Part shown: in pieces, positions 49,054-58,594 of the stretch | Position numbering within the stretch: position 1 is the stretch's first letter | How the letters are laid out: every line of letters begins with the position of its first letter | Assembly: GCA_040756655.1 (NCBI GenBank) | Contig: JBFLYN010000001.1 | Location: forward strand, 62,001-126,000 | DNA from: JBFLYN01 sp040756655 | GTDB taxonomy: Bacteria; Bacillota; Sulfobacillia; UBA8153 | DNA: 64,000 bases | Direction of reading: 5' to 3' | Program-made: the position numbers and the translations under genes | The notes under the pieces: generated by a model | What the model was told of the DNA's origin: nothing | Databases searched by the model: none | The model's input: only the letters and a program-made list of their open reading frames with translations

Positions 49054-51525
49054 ATGTCTGAGAAAAACCGTGCACCTGCATTTTTTGCCCGTGCGATCCT
49101 CGAGATTACCGGCATGACCTGCGCGGCGTGTGCCTCGCGGGTAGAGCGGGCCTTGAAAGCCCAACCTGGAGTCCACAGGTGCAGCGTCAACCTGGCCACC
49201 GGTCGTGCCCAGGTGGAGTACGATCCAGCAGAGGTAGCCCAGGAGGACCTGGTGACAGCCGTGGAGCAGTCAGGCTACCGGGTGAGTGAACCTCAAGAAC
49301 AGGTCTCATTGAGGATCGGCGGGATGACGTGCGCGGCGTGCGCGCGCCGGGTGGAAACTGCACTGGCGGATGTTCCAGGCGTGCGTTCCGCCACTGTGAA
49401 CCTGGCCACCGGCCGGGCCTCGGTGGTCTACCAGCCGCGCTTGAGCGGGCGTCGCGCCCTTGGTGATGCGGTGCGCAAGACCGGGTACGAGGTGCTACCG
49501 GGCGGTGACACAGCGCGCGATCACGCGGACGCTGCCTTGATTGGCATGAGAAAAGCCGCTCGTCGCATGTGGCTGGGCTGGATCCTTACGGTTCCGATCG
49601 TCGCTTGGATGATCCCGGAGATGTTTTTCCATACAGTTGTCTTCGGCCATCATGTCATGAACATTGGTATGCTGGTGCTCTCATCCCCGGTAATGTTCAT
49701 CGCCGGCTACCCTACCCTGGCGGGAGCCTACCGGGCAGTGCGCCATGGTTCTGCCAACATGGATGTGCTCATCACCCTGGGGACGCTGGCGGCCTACCTC
49801 ACCGGCATTGCCGTCTTCTTTTCACCCGTGGAAAACTACGCCCCGGTGGCGGCCATGATCATGTCCTTTCACCTGACCGGCCGCTACCTGGAGTCCCGGG
49901 CCCGGGGCCGCGCTTCCCAGGCCATTCGCCAGCTCTTGGCCCTGGAAGCCAAGACCGCCACCCTGCTCATGGGCGACGAGGAGCGAGAAGTTCCCCTAGA
50001 AGAGGTGGAGACCGGCGACGTCATGGTGGTGCGCCCCGGCGCCAAGGTGCCTACGGATGGGGTCATCATCCGAGGTCAGAGCAGCCTCGATGAGTCCATG
50101 GCCACTGGTGAGTCCATGCCCGTGACCAAGGGCCCAGGCGATGAAGTGATCGGAGCCACCATAAACCAGCAAGGGCTCTTGCACGTGCGCGCTACCCGCG
50201 TGGGTCATGAGACCTTCCTGGCACAGGTCATCCGCATGGTAGAAGAAGCCCAGGGGACCAAGGTTCCCATCCAGGAGTTTGCCGACCGGATCACGGCGTT
50301 CTTTGTCCCGGCGGTGCTCCTACTGGCCCTCATCACATTCGCAGGTTGGCTGCTGCTGCCCGTCCCGTTCCGGGCAGTGGCACAAGCAGCAGCGCCCATC
50401 CTCCCCTGGGTCAACCCCAACCTGGGTAACTTTACGCTTGCCATTTTCGCCACCATCGCTGTGCTGGTCATCGCGTGCCCGTGTGCCCTGGGCCTGGCCA
50501 CTCCCACTGCACTGATGGTGGGCGCCGGGCTGGGAGCAGAAAATGGCGTCCTCATCCGGAGCGGCGAGGCCATCCAGACTCTCCGTGAGGTGCGCGTCAT
50601 CGCTTTTGATAAGACCGGCACCATCACCCGGGGCCGCCCGGAAGTTACCGACGTTCGCAGCTACCTGGGTTCAGAGGAGGAAATGCTGGCCAGGGCAGCG
50701 GCGGTTGAAGCCGGTTCGGAACACCCGCTGGCCCGGGCCATAGTGCAGCATGCACGGAGTCTGCAGCTGGAGTGGTCCCAGGCCAGTGACTTTGAGAACC
50801 TGGCTGGGCGGGGAGTGCGCGCCGTGGCCAGAGGCGAGGAGATCCTGGTGGGCAGCCTACGGCTCATGCAGGAGCAGGGAGTGGACATCCAGGTCGCGTC
50901 TGGCGATGCCGAAGAGCTGGAGAGGGCGGCCCGCACGGTGGTAGCCGTGTCATGGGGTGGGCAGCTGGCCGGGGTGCTGGGCATCGCCGACACCCTGAAG
51001 GACGATTCCCGCGATGCCATCGCCCAACTCCATGCCATGGGTCTGGTCACGGCCATGATCACCGGGGACAACCAGCGCACGGCAGAGGCGATTGCCGCAG
51101 ACGTGGGCATCCGGCGAGTCCTGGCCGAGGTCCTCCCGGGTGGGAAAGTGGACGCCGTCAAAGACCTGCAAGATGAGTTCGGCACCGTGGCCATGGTGGG
51201 AGATGGTATTAACGACGCACCCGCCCTCACCCAGGCCAACGTAGGGGTAGCCATAGGTACCGGCACGGACATTGCCATCGAGGCGTCAGACGTGACTCTG
51301 GTGAGGGGGGATCTTACCGGTGTGGTCACTGCTATCAGGCTGTCGCGGAATACCTTCAGGAAGATCAGGCAGAATCTGTTCTCGGCTTTCATCTACAACC
51401 TGGTGGCCATTCCCATGGCCGTTCTGGGCCTTCTTCACCCCGTAATAGCAGAAATGGCCATGGCGGCCAGTTCTATAACGGTGGTCACCAACGCCAACCT
51501 GTTGCGGCGCAGTCGGCTGCGGTAG
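49054..51525 (+). CDS. copA: Copper-type P1B ATPase
   Basis: The 823-residue protein has two N-terminal heavy-metal-binding domains, each with GMTCAACA (residues about 20-85 and 88-153), eight membrane helices with the ion-binding CPC in VLVIACPCALGLATP, the actuator motif TGESMPVTK, the phosphorylation site DKTGTITRG, the SEHPLARAI His-Pro motif and GDGINDAPAL. It exports Cu(I) with ATP. ATG 49054 starts MSEKNRAPAFF. It is convergent with hfq, 12 bases from its stop. The other metal gene here is the arsenic pump. Confidence 0.95.
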   Translation: MSEKNRAPAFFARAILEITGMTCAACASRVERALKAQPGVHRCSVNLATGRAQVEYDPAEVAQEDLVTAVEQSGYRVSEPQEQVSLRIGGMTCAACARRVETALADVPGVRSATVNLATGRASVVYQPRLSGRRALGDAVRKTGYEVLPGGDTARDHADAALIGMRKAARRMWLGWILTVPIVAWMIPEMFFHTVVFGHHVMNIGMLVLSSPVMFIAGYPTLAGAYRAVRHGSANMDVLITLGTLAAYLTGIAVFFSPVENYAPVAAMIMSFHLTGRYLESRARGRASQAIRQLLALEAKTATLLMGDEEREVPLEEVETGDVMVVRPGAKVPTDGVIIRGQSSLDESMATGESMPVTKGPGDEVIGATINQQGLLHVRATRVGHETFLAQVIRMVEEAQGTKVPIQEFADRITAFFVPAVLLLALITFAGWLLLPVPFRAVAQAAAPILPWVNPNLGNFTLAIFATIAVLVIACPCALGLATPTALMVGAGLGAENGVLIRSGEAIQTLREVRVIAFDKTGTITRGRPEVTDVRSYLGSEEEMLARAAAVEAGSEHPLARAIVQHARSLQLEWSQASDFENLAGRGVRAVARGEEILVGSLRLMQEQGVDIQVASGDAEELERAARTVVAVSWGGQLAGVLGIADTLKDDSRDAIAQLHAMGLVTAMITGDNQRTAEAIAADVGIRRVLAEVLPGGKVDAVKDLQDEFGTVAMVGDGINDAPALTQANVGVAIGTGTDIAIEASDVTLVRGDLTGVVTAIRLSRNTFRKIRQNLFSAFIYNLVAIPMAVLGLLHPVIAEMAMAASSITVVTNANLLRRSRLR

Positions 51526-51537
51526 AGATATGGGGGA

Positions 51538-51783
51538 TTACTCTCCCTCTTTGCGCTCGGCAAAGGAGGTGTTGACCGGGCGTGAAGGGGTAACCGTGGA
51601 GATGGCGTGCTTGTACACGAGCATTTGCCGCCCGTCACTCTCCAAAATCACCGTGAAGTTGTCAAACCCCCGCACAAAGCCCTTGATCTGAAACCCGTTT
51701 ACCAGGTACACGGTAGCCGGGATGTTCTCTTTGCGCACCTGGTTGAGGAAACTGTCCTGCAGGTTAATCTGGGTTTTTGCCAC
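51538..51783 (-). CDS. hfq: RNA-binding protein Hfq
   Basis: Hfq forms hexamers that bind small RNAs and A-rich mRNA. The 81-residue protein has the Sm1 motif NLQDSFLNQVRKENIPATVY and the Sm2 motif LVYKHAISTVTP, with GFQIKGFVRGFDNFTVIL between. GTG 51783 follows GGAGGCGAGG. It is the last gene after miaA, as in many Firmicutes. The C-terminal tail is short, as usual in Gram-positives. Confidence 0.95.
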   Translation of the reverse strand: MAKTQINLQDSFLNQVRKENIPATVYLVNGFQIKGFVRGFDNFTVILESDGRQMLVYKHAISTVTPSRPVNTSFAERKEGE

Positions 51784-51844
51784 ACCCTCGCCTCCCACGC
51801 TCACGCCGGCTTGCCCGCTGGCTCCCACTTGTTCTGGAAGAATT

Positions 51845-52792
51845 CTACGCCTCAACACCATTCTCCTGCAACACTTTGGAAGCGTCTGCCACTATGTCCT
51901 CTGGTGCCCTATTTTCACCTACTTCCACCAGCTTTATGCGCCTCTCCGCTCTCAGCCAGGTCAACTGCCGTTTGGCATACCGGCGGGTGTTGCGCTTGAT
52001 GAGGGTGACCGCCTCGGCAAGCGTGCTCAGGCCGTAGTGGTAGTCCGCCAGCTCCCGGTAGCCCAGGGCGCCCAAGCGGTACAGGTGGGGGCCGTAGCCA
52101 GCGGCGATCAACCCGGCCACCTCTTTGGCCAGTCCGGCGTCGACCATGGTGTCCACTCTCTTATCGATGGCCCGGTAGAGCTGGGGCCGCGGCAGGTTCA
52201 GACCCAGGAAAACCGCGTCAAAGGGCGGTCGCGCGGTAACTCCCTCCTGCGCCGACCGGGGAAGCCCGGTAGTATGGTAGACTTCCAGGGCCCGGATCAC
52301 GCGCTTTGCATCATTGGGGTGGATACGCCCGGCCGTGACCGGGTCCACCGCTGCGAGCCGGGCATGGAGCCACTCCCGGCCCAAGTCCTGGGCCTGCTGC
52401 CAGAGCTCGGCGCGCAGCCCGGGGTCAGGTGGACAGCTGGGTAGGGCGTAGGCATCCACCACGGCTCGAACGTAAAGCAGGGTCCCGCCCACCAGGAACG
52501 GTAGGCAGCCACGCTGCTGGACGCCGGTAATGGCGTCCCAGGCCATCTTCTGGTAGGCAGCCACGCTGAACTGGGCATCCAGGTTGACCACGTCGATGAG
52601 GTGGTGGGGCACCAGTTCTCTTTCCCGGGGGCCGGGCTTGGCCGTGCCCAGGTCGAGCCCGCGGTAGACTTGCATGGAGTCGGCAGAGATGATCTCGCCC
52701 CGGTAGCGAAGCGCCAGGGCCACGGCCAGGGCGCTTTTCCCCGACGCTGTGGGTCCGGCAACCACTACCAACTTCCCAGGCCCCACTGTCAT
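51845..52792 (-). CDS. miaA: tRNA dimethylallyltransferase
   Basis: MiaA adds a dimethylallyl group to A37 of tRNAs reading codons that begin with U. The 315-residue protein has VVVAGPTASGKSALAVALAL (P-loop), IISADSMQVYRGLDLGTAKP, HHLIDVVNLDAQFSVAAYQ, LVGGTLLYVRAV and IRALEVYHTTG. ATG 52790-52792 overlaps the mutL stop (ATGA), so the two are coupled. miaB, which further modifies the same base, is in the same operon. Confidence 0.96.
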   Translation of the reverse strand: MTVGPGKLVVVAGPTASGKSALAVALALRYRGEIISADSMQVYRGLDLGTAKPGPRERELVPHHLIDVVNLDAQFSVAAYQKMAWDAITGVQQRGCLPFLVGGTLLYVRAVVDAYALPSCPPDPGLRAELWQQAQDLGREWLHARLAAVDPVTAGRIHPNDAKRVIRALEVYHTTGLPRSAQEGVTARPPFDAVFLGLNLPRPQLYRAIDKRVDTMVDAGLAKEVAGLIAAGYGPHLYRLGALGYRELADYHYGLSTLAEAVTLIKRNTRRYAKRQLTWLRAERRIKLVEVGENRAPEDIVADASKVLQENGVEA

Positions 52793-54438
52793 CACCGTCC
52801 AAACTTGCGGTCCAGCTCCGCACGGCTGACCTCCCAAACTACCAGCCGCCCGTGGGGGCATGTGTACGGACGAGGGCTGGCTACGAGGTCTGCCACGAGC
52901 GCCTGCATCTCCCAAAGGGACAGGCGGCGCCCGGCCCGTACCGCACCATGGCACGCGGCCAGGGCGCGCCTTACCTCTTCGGCCCGGGGGACCCCGGGTT
53001 GGCCACCACGCAACCGTTCCAGGACGTCGGGCAGGATGGCGCTGGGCGCAGAGTCACCCAGGGGGGCGGGCAGTGCCCGCACCAGCAAGGAGCGGGGGCC
53101 GAACTGCTCGACTTGCCAGCCCAGGTGCTCCAGCTCTTCCCGGTATCCCTCCCAGCAAGCCAGCTGGGCCGGGGTTAGTTCCACCGGCTCAGCCTGGAGC
53201 AAGGCCTGGGAAGGCACCACCGTCCCGGCCAGGCGCTGGTAGCACGTGCGCTCGGCCGCGGCATGCTGGTCGATAACCAGGAGGTTGGTGCCGTCCCAGG
53301 CCAGGATGTAGCTGGCAAACACCTGACCGAGGACCTCCCACCTGCCCGCCTGCCCGGCCAGCCCGGCCGGTTCCGGCCATGCCAGCGCCAGTGCGGCGGC
53401 GGATTCCTCCCGTATCCCGGCAGGAGGTATCTGGGAGTGGGCGGGGAGCCCGCTCCGGTGACCCAGGGCCTCCCGCACCGCCGCTGTTACCACCGCCCGC
53501 ACCTGTCTTTCGTCTCGAAAGCGCACTTCCCACTTGGCCGGGTGGACGTTCACGTCGGCCAGGCCCGGTGCCAATTCTACCATGACCACGGCGGGGGCGA
53601 ACTGCCCGGCCGGCAGCACTCCCTGGTAGGCATCGTCCAGGGCAAACCTCAACACCGCGCTTTTCGTCCACCTCCTGCCCACAAAGAACAGCTGGTAGTG
53701 GCGGGACGGTGTGGCCAGCCGGGCCGAACCCACCAGACCGCGCACGGTGACCCCGTCTGCCCCACCTTCCACCGGGAGGAGCGAAGTCGCCCGGTCTCTA
53801 CCCCAAAGCTCGGCCAGAGTATGCTTGAGCGACCCCTGGCCGCTGGTCTCTACCAGGGTCTTGGCACCGTGCTGGAGTCGGAAAGCCACGTCAGGGTGGG
53901 CCACGGCCAGCCGGGTTACCACCTCTGCTACCTGGGAAGCTTCGGCACCGGCGCTCTTGAGGAACTTGGCCCGGGCGGGCAGGCTGGAAAAGAGGTCACT
54001 TACCCGTACCTGTGTGCCCGGTGCGCAGGCGGCCGCCGAGGCCTGGGGCGGGTGCCCGGGCCGTGAAGTGACCCGGGTGCCAGTTAACAGCTCCCGCGGC
54101 CGGGTGAGCAGCTCCAAGACGGCCACTGCCGCAATGCTGGGCAGGGCCTCTCCCCTAAACCCCAGGGTCGACATGTCTTCCAAGTCCGCGAGGGTTTGGA
54201 GCTTGCTGGTGGTGTGCCGCTCCAGCGCCAGCAGCGCGTCCTCCCGGGACATGCCCATACCGTCGTCGGTGACCCGGATGGTCCGCTTGCCGCCTTCTTC
54301 GATCTCCACTACCACCCGCCGGGCACCGGCGTCCAGCGAGTTCTCCACCAGCTCCTTCACCACCGAGGCGGGCCTCTCTACCACTTCCCCGGCGGCGATC
54401 TGGCTGATGGTAAACTCATCAAGCCTCCGGATGGTCAT
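52792..54438 (-). CDS. mutL: DNA mismatch repair protein MutL
   Basis: MutL links MutS to strand incision. The 548-residue protein has the GHKL ATPase motifs ELVENSLDAGARRVVVE, VTDDGMGMSREDALLALERH, TLGFRGEALPSIAAV and the loop to residue 330. The C-terminal domain has VIDQHAAAERTCYQ, which resembles the endonuclease motif DQHA-x2-E-x4-E but ends in Gln instead of the last Glu, plus AACHGAVRAG and CPHGR. The endonuclease may therefore be altered. ATG 54438 overlaps mutS; the stop overlaps miaA. Confidence 0.96.
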   Translation of the reverse strand: MTIRRLDEFTISQIAAGEVVERPASVVKELVENSLDAGARRVVVEIEEGGKRTIRVTDDGMGMSREDALLALERHTTSKLQTLADLEDMSTLGFRGEALPSIAAVAVLELLTRPRELLTGTRVTSRPGHPPQASAAACAPGTQVRVSDLFSSLPARAKFLKSAGAEASQVAEVVTRLAVAHPDVAFRLQHGAKTLVETSGQGSLKHTLAELWGRDRATSLLPVEGGADGVTVRGLVGSARLATPSRHYQLFFVGRRWTKSAVLRFALDDAYQGVLPAGQFAPAVVMVELAPGLADVNVHPAKWEVRFRDERQVRAVVTAAVREALGHRSGLPAHSQIPPAGIREESAAALALAWPEPAGLAGQAGRWEVLGQVFASYILAWDGTNLLVIDQHAAAERTCYQRLAGTVVPSQALLQAEPVELTPAQLACWEGYREELEHLGWQVEQFGPRSLLVRALPAPLGDSAPSAILPDVLERLRGGQPGVPRAEEVRRALAACHGAVRAGRRLSLWEMQALVADLVASPRPYTCPHGRLVVWEVSRAELDRKFGR

Positions 54439-57047
54439 GACTTGCCGGCCTCCCTCGCCTTCTGCTGCAGTTCATACAGCTTGTTGAGGGCCTCCAGGGG
54501 CGTCAGGGAAAACACGTCCAGTTCCCGCAAAGCCGCGTGTACCGGGTCCGGGGCGGCCTCCAACAGGGAGAGCTGCCGCGAACTGCGCGCCGGAGCTACT
54601 TCGCGCACTGCCTGCTGCTTCCCGGTACCCAGCTCCAGCCGTGAGAGGAGCTCCCGGGCCCGGGCCAGCACCGGTGAAGGCACTCCGGCCAGCTTAGCCA
54701 CGTGAATACCGTAGCTGGCGTCTGCACCTCCCCGCACGATCTTGCGCAGGAAGACGATGTCCTGGCCCTGCTCCTGCACGGCTACAGAGTAGTTTTTCAC
54801 TCCCGCCCAACGGCTCTCCAGTTGCGTGAGCTCCCGGTAGTGGGTGGCCAGCATAGTGCGGGCACCCACCTGCTCGTGGAGATACTCGGCCACGGCCCAC
54901 GCAATGCTCAAGCCGTCGAAGGTGCTGGTTCCCCTCCCGATCTCGTCCAGCACCACCAGGCTGCGGGCCGTGGCGTTGTTCAGGATGTTGCTGACCTCCA
55001 CCATTTCCACCATGAAGGTGCTCTGACCCAGGGCCAAGTCATCGTGGGCCCCCACCCGGGTGAAGATCCGGTCCACCACCCCGATGCGGGCCGACCGGGC
55101 AGGTACAAAGGAACCACACTGGGCCAGCAGGACGATGAGGGCTACTTGCCGGCAGTAGGTGGACTTGCCGGCCATGTTCGGGCCGGTGATGATGAGCATG
55201 CGATGCCCGCTGGTGTCCAGCCGCACATCGTTGGGCACATACTGACCCGGTCCCAGCAGCTGTTCTATCACCGGATGGCGTCCGTCTTCCACGTGGATGG
55301 CAGACCCATGGTCCACGCAGGGCCGGCAATACCCAGACCCGGCGGCCAAAGACGCCAGCCCGGCCAGGCAGTCCAATGCGGCCATGAGCGCCGCCTGCCT
55401 CTGGATGGCCGCCACCTCATGCCCTACTTTCTCCCGGAGATCCGAAAACAGCTGCTGCTCCAGCTGGCACAGGCGTTCCTCGGCCCCCAGGATCAGCTCT
55501 TCTTTGTGTTTCAGTTCCTCGGTGACAAACCGCTCGGCATTGGCCAAGGTCTGGCGACGCACGTAATCCGGGGGCACCGAAGCCAGGTTCGGGCGTGTGA
55601 CTTCTATGTAGTAGCCGAAGACCCGGTTAAACCCGACTTTGAGGGACTTGATGCCCGTACGGTCGCGCTCACGGGACTCCAGCACCGCTACCCAGCCTTT
55701 CCCCGACCGGGCTGCTTCCCTCAGCCGGTCCACCTCCGGGTGATACCCCTGCCGGATCAACCCGCCCTCGCTGGTGCTCACCGGTGGCTCGTCCACCAAG
55801 GCCTCCTGTATGAGCTCCACTAAGGCGGGCATGGGATCCAGCTGGGAGCAGTAACCGGACAAGAGTGAACTCCTACACCCGGCCAGGTGATCTTTCAGGC
55901 GCGGGATGACGGCCAAGGACGAAGCCAGCGCCTGGAGGTCGCGCCCGTTGGCGGTGCCGTAGGCTACCCGGCCCAGAAGACGTTCCAAGTCTGCCGTCTG
56001 CCCCAGGGTTTCCTGGAGCTCCAGGCGGCACAAGGAGTTTCCCACGAGCTCCTCCACGGCGTCCAGGCGAGCCCGGATCGAGTCCACGTCCAACAGCGGC
56101 CGCTCCAGCCAGGATTTGAGCAGGCGGGCTCCCATACTCGTCACCGTACGGTCGATCACCGACAGCAGGCTCCCCTTCCGGCTACCGTCCCTGAGCCGCC
56201 GAACCACTTCCAGATTGCGCCGGGTGGTCTCGTCCAGTACCATGTAATCCCCGGTGTGGTAAACGGAAACACCGGTCAGGTGCTCCAGGCGCACCTTCTG
56301 GGTGTGCAGCAGGTAGTCCAAAAGCGCCCCCGCCGCGCTGGTGGCCAGCGGCGACGCCTCCAGGCCGAAGCCGTGGAGGGAACTGGTGCCGAAGTGGTCC
56401 GTGAGTCTCTTTCTGGCCTCCTCCGGGCCAAACCCCTCCGCCCCTGGGGTGAGCACGATCCCGGCCCGGGAAGCCATAGTCGTGAAGGCCGCTTGAGCTG
56501 CCACGGCCGGGGCGCACAGGCACTCGGCCGGGGACAACCGGACCAGTTCGTCGAGCAGGGACTCGAACCCGCTCCCGGGCGGGAACTCGGTGGCCATGAA
56601 AGTACCTGTGGCCACGTCCACCGCCGCCAAACCATAGCCCCCGGCCCCGGTGGAAACAGCGGTCAAGAACTGGTGGCTACGGTCGTCCCGGGTATGCAGA
56701 TGTCCCACCGTCCCGGGCGTCACGACCCTGACCACTTCCCGTTTTACCAGGCCCCGGGCCTGCCGAGGGTCTTCCACCTGTTCGCATACGGCCACCCGGT
56801 GCCCGGCTTCCACCAGCCGCGCCAGGTAAGCCTCGGCCGAGTGGTGGGGTACACCGCACATGGGGACCCGTTCGCCGTTGCCAGCCTCGCGGGAGGTGAG
56901 AGTGATGTCAAGGATGCCCGCAGCCACCTCGGCATCTTCGAAGAACATCTCGTAGAAATCACCGAGACGGAAAAACAGGATGGTGCCGGGGTACTGCGCT
57001 TTGAGTTCCAGGTACTGGCGCAACATGGGCGTGGCCGGTATGCTCAA
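54435..57047 (-). CDS. mutS: DNA mismatch repair protein MutS
   Basis: MutS binds mispaired bases and starts repair. The 870-residue protein has the mismatch-binding F-x-E motif in GTILFFRLGDFYEMFFEDA, a connector and lever region, the ATPase site LIITGPNMAGKSTYCRQVAL, LVVLDEIGRGTSTFDGLSIA with Walker B, and ATHYRELTQLE. ATG 57047 overlaps the miaB stop by four bases. Length and motifs are normal. Confidence 0.97.
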   Translation of the reverse strand: MSIPATPMLRQYLELKAQYPGTILFFRLGDFYEMFFEDAEVAAGILDITLTSREAGNGERVPMCGVPHHSAEAYLARLVEAGHRVAVCEQVEDPRQARGLVKREVVRVVTPGTVGHLHTRDDRSHQFLTAVSTGAGGYGLAAVDVATGTFMATEFPPGSGFESLLDELVRLSPAECLCAPAVAAQAAFTTMASRAGIVLTPGAEGFGPEEARKRLTDHFGTSSLHGFGLEASPLATSAAGALLDYLLHTQKVRLEHLTGVSVYHTGDYMVLDETTRRNLEVVRRLRDGSRKGSLLSVIDRTVTSMGARLLKSWLERPLLDVDSIRARLDAVEELVGNSLCRLELQETLGQTADLERLLGRVAYGTANGRDLQALASSLAVIPRLKDHLAGCRSSLLSGYCSQLDPMPALVELIQEALVDEPPVSTSEGGLIRQGYHPEVDRLREAARSGKGWVAVLESRERDRTGIKSLKVGFNRVFGYYIEVTRPNLASVPPDYVRRQTLANAERFVTEELKHKEELILGAEERLCQLEQQLFSDLREKVGHEVAAIQRQAALMAALDCLAGLASLAAGSGYCRPCVDHGSAIHVEDGRHPVIEQLLGPGQYVPNDVRLDTSGHRMLIITGPNMAGKSTYCRQVALIVLLAQCGSFVPARSARIGVVDRIFTRVGAHDDLALGQSTFMVEMVEVSNILNNATARSLVVLDEIGRGTSTFDGLSIAWAVAEYLHEQVGARTMLATHYRELTQLESRWAGVKNYSVAVQEQGQDIVFLRKIVRGGADASYGIHVAKLAGVPSPVLARARELLSRLELGTGKQQAVREVAPARSSRQLSLLEAAPDPVHAALRELDVFSLTPLEALNKLYELQQKAREAGKS

Positions 57048-58423
57048 GTTTGTCCCCTCTCCCCCGGCTCCAGGTCTTGGACCCGGCCGATGGTTTCCCC
57101 CACCAGGTGCCAGGTGAAGGCCTCCTTTATCTCTACGTTCACCAGGTCCCCGGGCTTTTCGCCTGCATCGGGAAACACCACTATGCGGTTGGTCCGGGTC
57201 CGCCCGGTCAAGCGCCGGAGGTCCCGGGCACTGGTGCCCTCTACTAGCACTTCGGCGGTGGTTCCCACCAGGGCCTGGTTCAACCGGCGGCTGGTCTGGT
57301 TTTGGAGTTCCATGAGGTGCGACAACCGCTCCTTCTTCACCTCCTCGGGCAACTGCCCGGCGTAGGAGGCAGCGCGCGTGCCGCGGCGAGGGGAATAAAG
57401 GAATGTATAGGCAAAGTCGAACTCTGCTTCTTCCACCAGCGCCAGCGTGCTGTCGAAGTCTACGTCGGTCTCACCGGGGAACCCGACGATCAGGTCGGTG
57501 GTGATGGCTACGCCGGGGATGGCCTGCCTGAGAAGGTCGACCAGTTGCAGGTAGGTCTCGCGGGTGTACCCGCGGTTCATGGCCTGCAGGATGGCGTTGC
57601 TCCCGGCCTGGGCGGGGAGGTGCACGTGCTCGCACACGTTCCGGGCCCGGGCCAGGGTCTCCACGAGGCCGGGCGTGAAGTCCCGGGGGTGGGAAGTCAT
57701 GTACCTGATACGGTTCATACCCCCGTCTCGGTCCACCGCCTCAAGTAAGGTCGAAAAGTCACCGGGGGGCTCAAGGTCCTGCCCGTAGGAGTTGACGTTC
57801 TGTCCCAGCAACGTGACTTCCCGGTATCCCAGGTTGGCCAGTTCCCGGACTTCCTCCAGGATAGCCCGGCGGTGACGGCTGCGCTGTCGCCCCCGCACGT
57901 AGGGCACAATGCAGTAGGAGCAGAAGTTGTCGCACCCGAACATGATGTTGACAAACGCACTTACCCCGGAGGCCCGGCGGGAGGGGACCTGCTCCACCAC
58001 CTCCCCCTCGGTCTCCCATACTTCGACCACGGTTTCCCGGCTGTCTTCGGCCTGTCTTAGCAGCTCGGGAAGCCGGTGGGCATTATGGGTGCCGAAGATT
58101 ATGTCCACGTGGGGAGCCTTCTGTCGTAACCGCTCCACCGTGCCCGGCTCTTGGGCCATGCACCCACACACGGCCAGCAGGAGCCCAGGGCGCTCCCTTT
58201 TTAGTTTTTTTAGCTGGCCGATGCGACCGTAAACTTTCTGCTCGGCGCTTTCCCGAACGCAGCAGGTGTTGATAACGATCAGGTCGGCATCCCCCGGTCC
58301 GCTTGCCTCCACGTAGCCGCTTTCCTGCAAAAGCCCGGCCAATAGCTCGGAGTCGCGCTGGTTCATCTGGCAACCGTAGGTCTGGATAGTATAACGCTTC
58401 GTGCTAATAACCTCCCCCGCCAA
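57044..58423 (-). CDS. miaB: tRNA-2-methylthio-N6-dimethylallyladenosine synthase
   Basis: MiaB adds a methylthio group to i6A37 of tRNA. It has the UPF0004 cluster Cys in IQTYGCQMNQRDSELLAG, VINTCCVRESAEQ and AVCGCMAQEPG, the radical SAM CX3CX2C in MFGCDNFCSYCIVPYVRGR, and a C-terminal TRAM domain. The start is unusual: the first catalytic Cys is only about ten codons into the frame, and no ATG or GTG lies near. TTG 58423 has no ribosome site; ATT 58408 or ACG 58402 would follow GGGGGAGG. Its 5' end overlaps the small Cys-rich gene. Confidence 0.93.
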   Translation of the reverse strand: MAGEVISTKRYTIQTYGCQMNQRDSELLAGLLQESGYVEASGPGDADLIVINTCCVRESAEQKVYGRIGQLKKLKRERPGLLLAVCGCMAQEPGTVERLRQKAPHVDIIFGTHNAHRLPELLRQAEDSRETVVEVWETEGEVVEQVPSRRASGVSAFVNIMFGCDNFCSYCIVPYVRGRQRSRHRRAILEEVRELANLGYREVTLLGQNVNSYGQDLEPPGDFSTLLEAVDRDGGMNRIRYMTSHPRDFTPGLVETLARARNVCEHVHLPAQAGSNAILQAMNRGYTRETYLQLVDLLRQAIPGVAITTDLIVGFPGETDVDFDSTLALVEEAEFDFAYTFLYSPRRGTRAASYAGQLPEEVKKERLSHLMELQNQTSRRLNQALVGTTAEVLVEGTSARDLRRLTGRTRTNRIVVFPDAGEKPGDLVNVEIKEAFTWHLVGETIGRVQDLEPGERGQT

Positions 58424-58583
58424 AGGGGAACAGGGTGAACGGCTTGAAACGGAAGTGTTCGCACACCTCCATGTCCGGTCGCTTTTGGCTGTGCTTTTCA
58501 CAAAAGTAAATCAGGGCAACGAAATGGCGGCAGTCTTTGCAGGTTTTCCCCTTCAGTGATGGTTTGGGTCTGGGCTTGGACAT
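58404..58583 (-). CDS. Small Cys-rich hypothetical protein
   Basis: The 59-residue protein begins MSKPRPKPSLKGKTCKDC and has four spaced cysteines: CKDC near residue 15, FCEKHS near residue 28 and VCEHF near residue 41, possibly binding a metal. It ends in a Gly-rich FGGGGY. ATG 58583 follows GGAGGCCTGTC. Its stop TAG (58404-58406) overlaps the likely miaB start, so it is probably cotranscribed and may couple miaB translation. It is not a recognised family. Confidence 0.65.
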   Translation of the reverse strand: MSKPRPKPSLKGKTCKDCRHFVALIYFCEKHSQKRPDMEVCEHFRFKPFTLFPFGGGGY

Positions 58584-58594
58584 GACAGGCCTCC

